Shown in pieces: positions 62,668-64,000 of a stretch of 64,000 nt of DNA. This DNA comes from JAQVXR01 sp050945755 (GTDB taxonomy: Bacteria; Bacillota; Dehalobacteriia; Dehalobacteriales; Dehalobacteriaceae). The stretch covers positions 3,829 to 67,828 of the forward strand of contig JBMNTN010000005.1 in assembly GCA_050945755.1 (NCBI GenBank), read 5' to 3'. Both the position numbers and the translations under genes were made by a program. How positions within the stretch are numbered: position 1 is the first letter of the stretch; every line of letters starts with the position of its first letter. The notes under the pieces were generated by a model. It was not told where the DNA came from. It made no database searches and saw only the letters and a list, made by a program, of their open reading frames with translations.

Positions 62668-63471
62668 TTGCTCCCAGACTGGTCTTACTTAAGAATCTTA
62701 ACACAAATTCTGGATGTTGTCATTGTGGCTTTTGTCATATATAAGCTTCTCATGCTTATTAAGGGTACCCGAGCTGTCCAGTTAATTAAGGGTATTTTGG
62801 TGCTTTTAGTGGCATCCAATGTCAGTGATTGGCTGAACCTGGAGACTATCAGGTGGATTCTTGATAAAACTTGGGCCACTATTTTTGTAGCACTGGCTGT
62901 TATTTTTCAGCCAGAACTGCGACGAGCATTGGAACAGCTGGGAAGAGGCCAATTTTTTGCCCGCCATTCAGGTGAAATGGGTGCCGGAGATATTCTTCGT
63001 TTAATTGACGAAATTGCCAGGTGCATTGTTTCATCGGCGCGTACCAAAACAGGTACTTTAATTATTTTAGAGCGGGAAACCGGGATAAATGACTATATCG
63101 AAACAGGAATAAAAATTGACGGTGTGGTATCTGCTGAGTTTTTAGGTAATATTTTCATTCCCCAAACGCCTCTCCATGATGGTGCCGTAATTATCCGAGG
63201 GAACCGGGTAGTTGCTGCCGCCTGTTTTTTGCCATTAAGTGATAATCCCTATTTGGAAAGCAGTTTAGGAACGAGGCACCGGGCGGCCTTGGGAATTACG
63301 GAAATTTCCGATGCATTGGCATTGGTGGTTTCGGAGGAGACCGGTACAATATCACTGGGGTATGAGGGCAAATTGGTCCGGCATCTGGATGAGAAAAGTT
63401 TACGGGATATGCTGCAGGAAATGCTCGTGCCTAAGACTACCAGCACACATTTCTGGCATCGGAGGGCATAA
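62668..63471 (+). CDS. cdaA: Diadenylate cyclase CdaA
   Basis: Makes the second messenger c-di-AMP from two ATP. The 267-residue protein has three N-terminal membrane helices (about 10-75) and a DisA_N/DAC domain (from about 90). LHDGAVII holds the DGA motif (about 170-177) and GTRHRAALG (about 191-199) the RHR motif. The start is TTG at 62668 with GGCGGTGAAGAAG before it. The start of cdaR follows after one base, the usual Firmicute arrangement; glmM would be expected after that. Confidence 0.96.
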   Translation: MLPDWSYLRILTQILDVVIVAFVIYKLLMLIKGTRAVQLIKGILVLLVASNVSDWLNLETIRWILDKTWATIFVALAVIFQPELRRALEQLGRGQFFARHSGEMGAGDILRLIDEIARCIVSSARTKTGTLIILERETGINDYIETGIKIDGVVSAEFLGNIFIPQTPLHDGAVIIRGNRVVAAACFLPLSDNPYLESSLGTRHRAALGITEISDALALVVSEETGTISLGYEGKLVRHLDEKSLRDMLQEMLVPKTTSTHFWHRRA

Positions 63472-63472
63472 T

Positions 63473-64000
63473 ATGAGAATAATTAACACAAATAATCTCC
63501 TATATAAGATTTTCTCCGTGATTCTGGCGGTTCTCCTTTGGCTTTTTGTCAGTCACCAGGAAAATCCGATGACGGAACAATTATTTACCGTGCCTGTAGA
63601 GATAAGGGATTTATCGCCTAATTTGGTTGTGGCGGAACGCCCGTCATTTATTAAAGTGCGTCTTCAAGGCCAACGCCAGGATTTAGATATGGTATCTGCC
63701 CGGGATATTCATGCCTTTCTGGAAATGGATGGGATGGAAGTTGGCATGCATACTATGGAAATTAATGTATCCGTCCCGGGGAAAACCAGGTTGGTATCGG
63801 TAATTCCCTCCACCGTAAATATAAAAGTAGAAACAATGGCCAGAACCCAAGTGCCGGTGGTCGTGTCCTTTGCCGATAATTCTCCTGCTAAAGGGTTTAT
63901 GGCATTAAAGCCGGTTTTAACGCCAAACCAGGTTTTGGTTTCTGGGCCCCAAGACCAGTTAGCAGATATTAAGCAGGTCTATGTTGAGGTACACCTGGGG
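63473..64000 (+). CDS. cdaR: CdaA regulator CdaR (YbbR repeat protein), 5' part
   Basis: The first 176 codons of an open frame that runs off the window. It starts at ATG 63473, one base after the cdaA stop, with the GGAGGG near the cdaA end as its ribosome site. A membrane helix (about 13-29, KIFSVILAVLLWLFVSH) is followed by beta-rich YbbR repeats (from about 35). CdaR binds CdaA and modulates its activity from outside the membrane. The C-terminal end is not seen. Confidence 0.93.
   Translation, partial: MRIINTNNLLYKIFSVILAVLLWLFVSHQENPMTEQLFTVPVEIRDLSPNLVVAERPSFIKVRLQGQRQDLDMVSARDIHAFLEMDGMEVGMHTMEINVSVPGKTRLVSVIPSTVNIKVETMARTQVPVVVSFADNSPAKGFMALKPVLTPNQVLVSGPQDQLADIKQVYVEVHLG

Noticed and set aside
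1..64000. CRISPR array or insertion sequence
   Set aside because: No regularly spaced repeat arrays, transposase genes or terminal inverted repeats of IS type were seen.

Overview
The window looks like chromosomal DNA from an anaerobic, acetogen-like member of the Clostridia (Peptococcaceae-type Firmicute). This rests on strong Shine-Dalgarno sites with ATG, GTG and TTG starts, a leucine-type T-box leader, a DUF881/DUF1290/DUF881 cluster beside cdaA-cdaR, an archaeal-type bifunctional FBP aldolase/phosphatase, and Wood-Ljungdahl methyl-branch genes (formate-THF ligase, a MetF-MetV fusion). The species cannot be fixed from the sequence alone.

Layout. (1) 1-6717: arginine/carbamoyl-phosphate genes argD (3' part), carB, argF, argG, closed by a terminator. 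(2) 7132-23611: a one-carbon island. It holds a PAS/sigma-54 activator; a sigma-54 type promoter; a dimethylamine methyltransferase gene (mtbB) with an in-frame amber codon read as pyrrolysine; its corrinoid protein; the pyrrolysine-biosynthesis gene pylB; a methylcorrinoid:THF-type methyltransferase; a TauE/SafE permease; a small membrane ORF coupled to a sodium:solute symporter; formate-THF ligase; pylD; metF-metV; and a stand-alone hydantoinase/oxoprolinase-type ATPase. (3) 23968-29383: a small membrane protein, a nitroreductase, a HEPN-like protein, a rifampin-phosphotransferase-like PEP/pyruvate-binding enzyme and a DUF1638 protein. (4) 29627-38821: argH, a second symporter, DegV, Nudix, adenine deaminase, a pyruvate-kinase-C-like protein, FBP aldolase/phosphatase and a GNAT (ArgA-like) acetyltransferase. 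(5) 39183-48778: an alpha-2-macroglobulin-like surface protein without the thioester cysteine, coupled to a secreted MEMO-like protein; a small potassium-channel pair; an amidohydrolase-like protein; a homocysteine methyltransferase; a small Cys-rich protein. (6) 49300-60559: a T-box-led branched-chain amino-acid operon ilvE-ilvD-ilvH-ilvB-leuA-leuC-leuD-leuB-cimA, with no ilvC. (7) 60632-64000: the DUF881/DUF1290/DUF881 cluster divergent from cdaA and the start of cdaR.

Working model. The activator at 7132 probably drives mtbB from the -24/-12 promoter. MtbB moves a methyl group from dimethylamine to the corrinoid protein, and the DHPS-fold methyltransferase passes it to tetrahydrofolate. 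MetF-MetV and formate-THF ligase are the methyl-branch enzymes that could oxidise or assimilate it. PylB and PylD supply two of the three steps that make the pyrrolysine MtbB needs. pylC, pylS and tRNA-Pyl are not visible here and must lie elsewhere if MtbB is made full length. The island and its downstream neighbours separate argG from argH, which are commonly adjacent in related bacteria, so they may have been inserted into an ancestral arginine operon.
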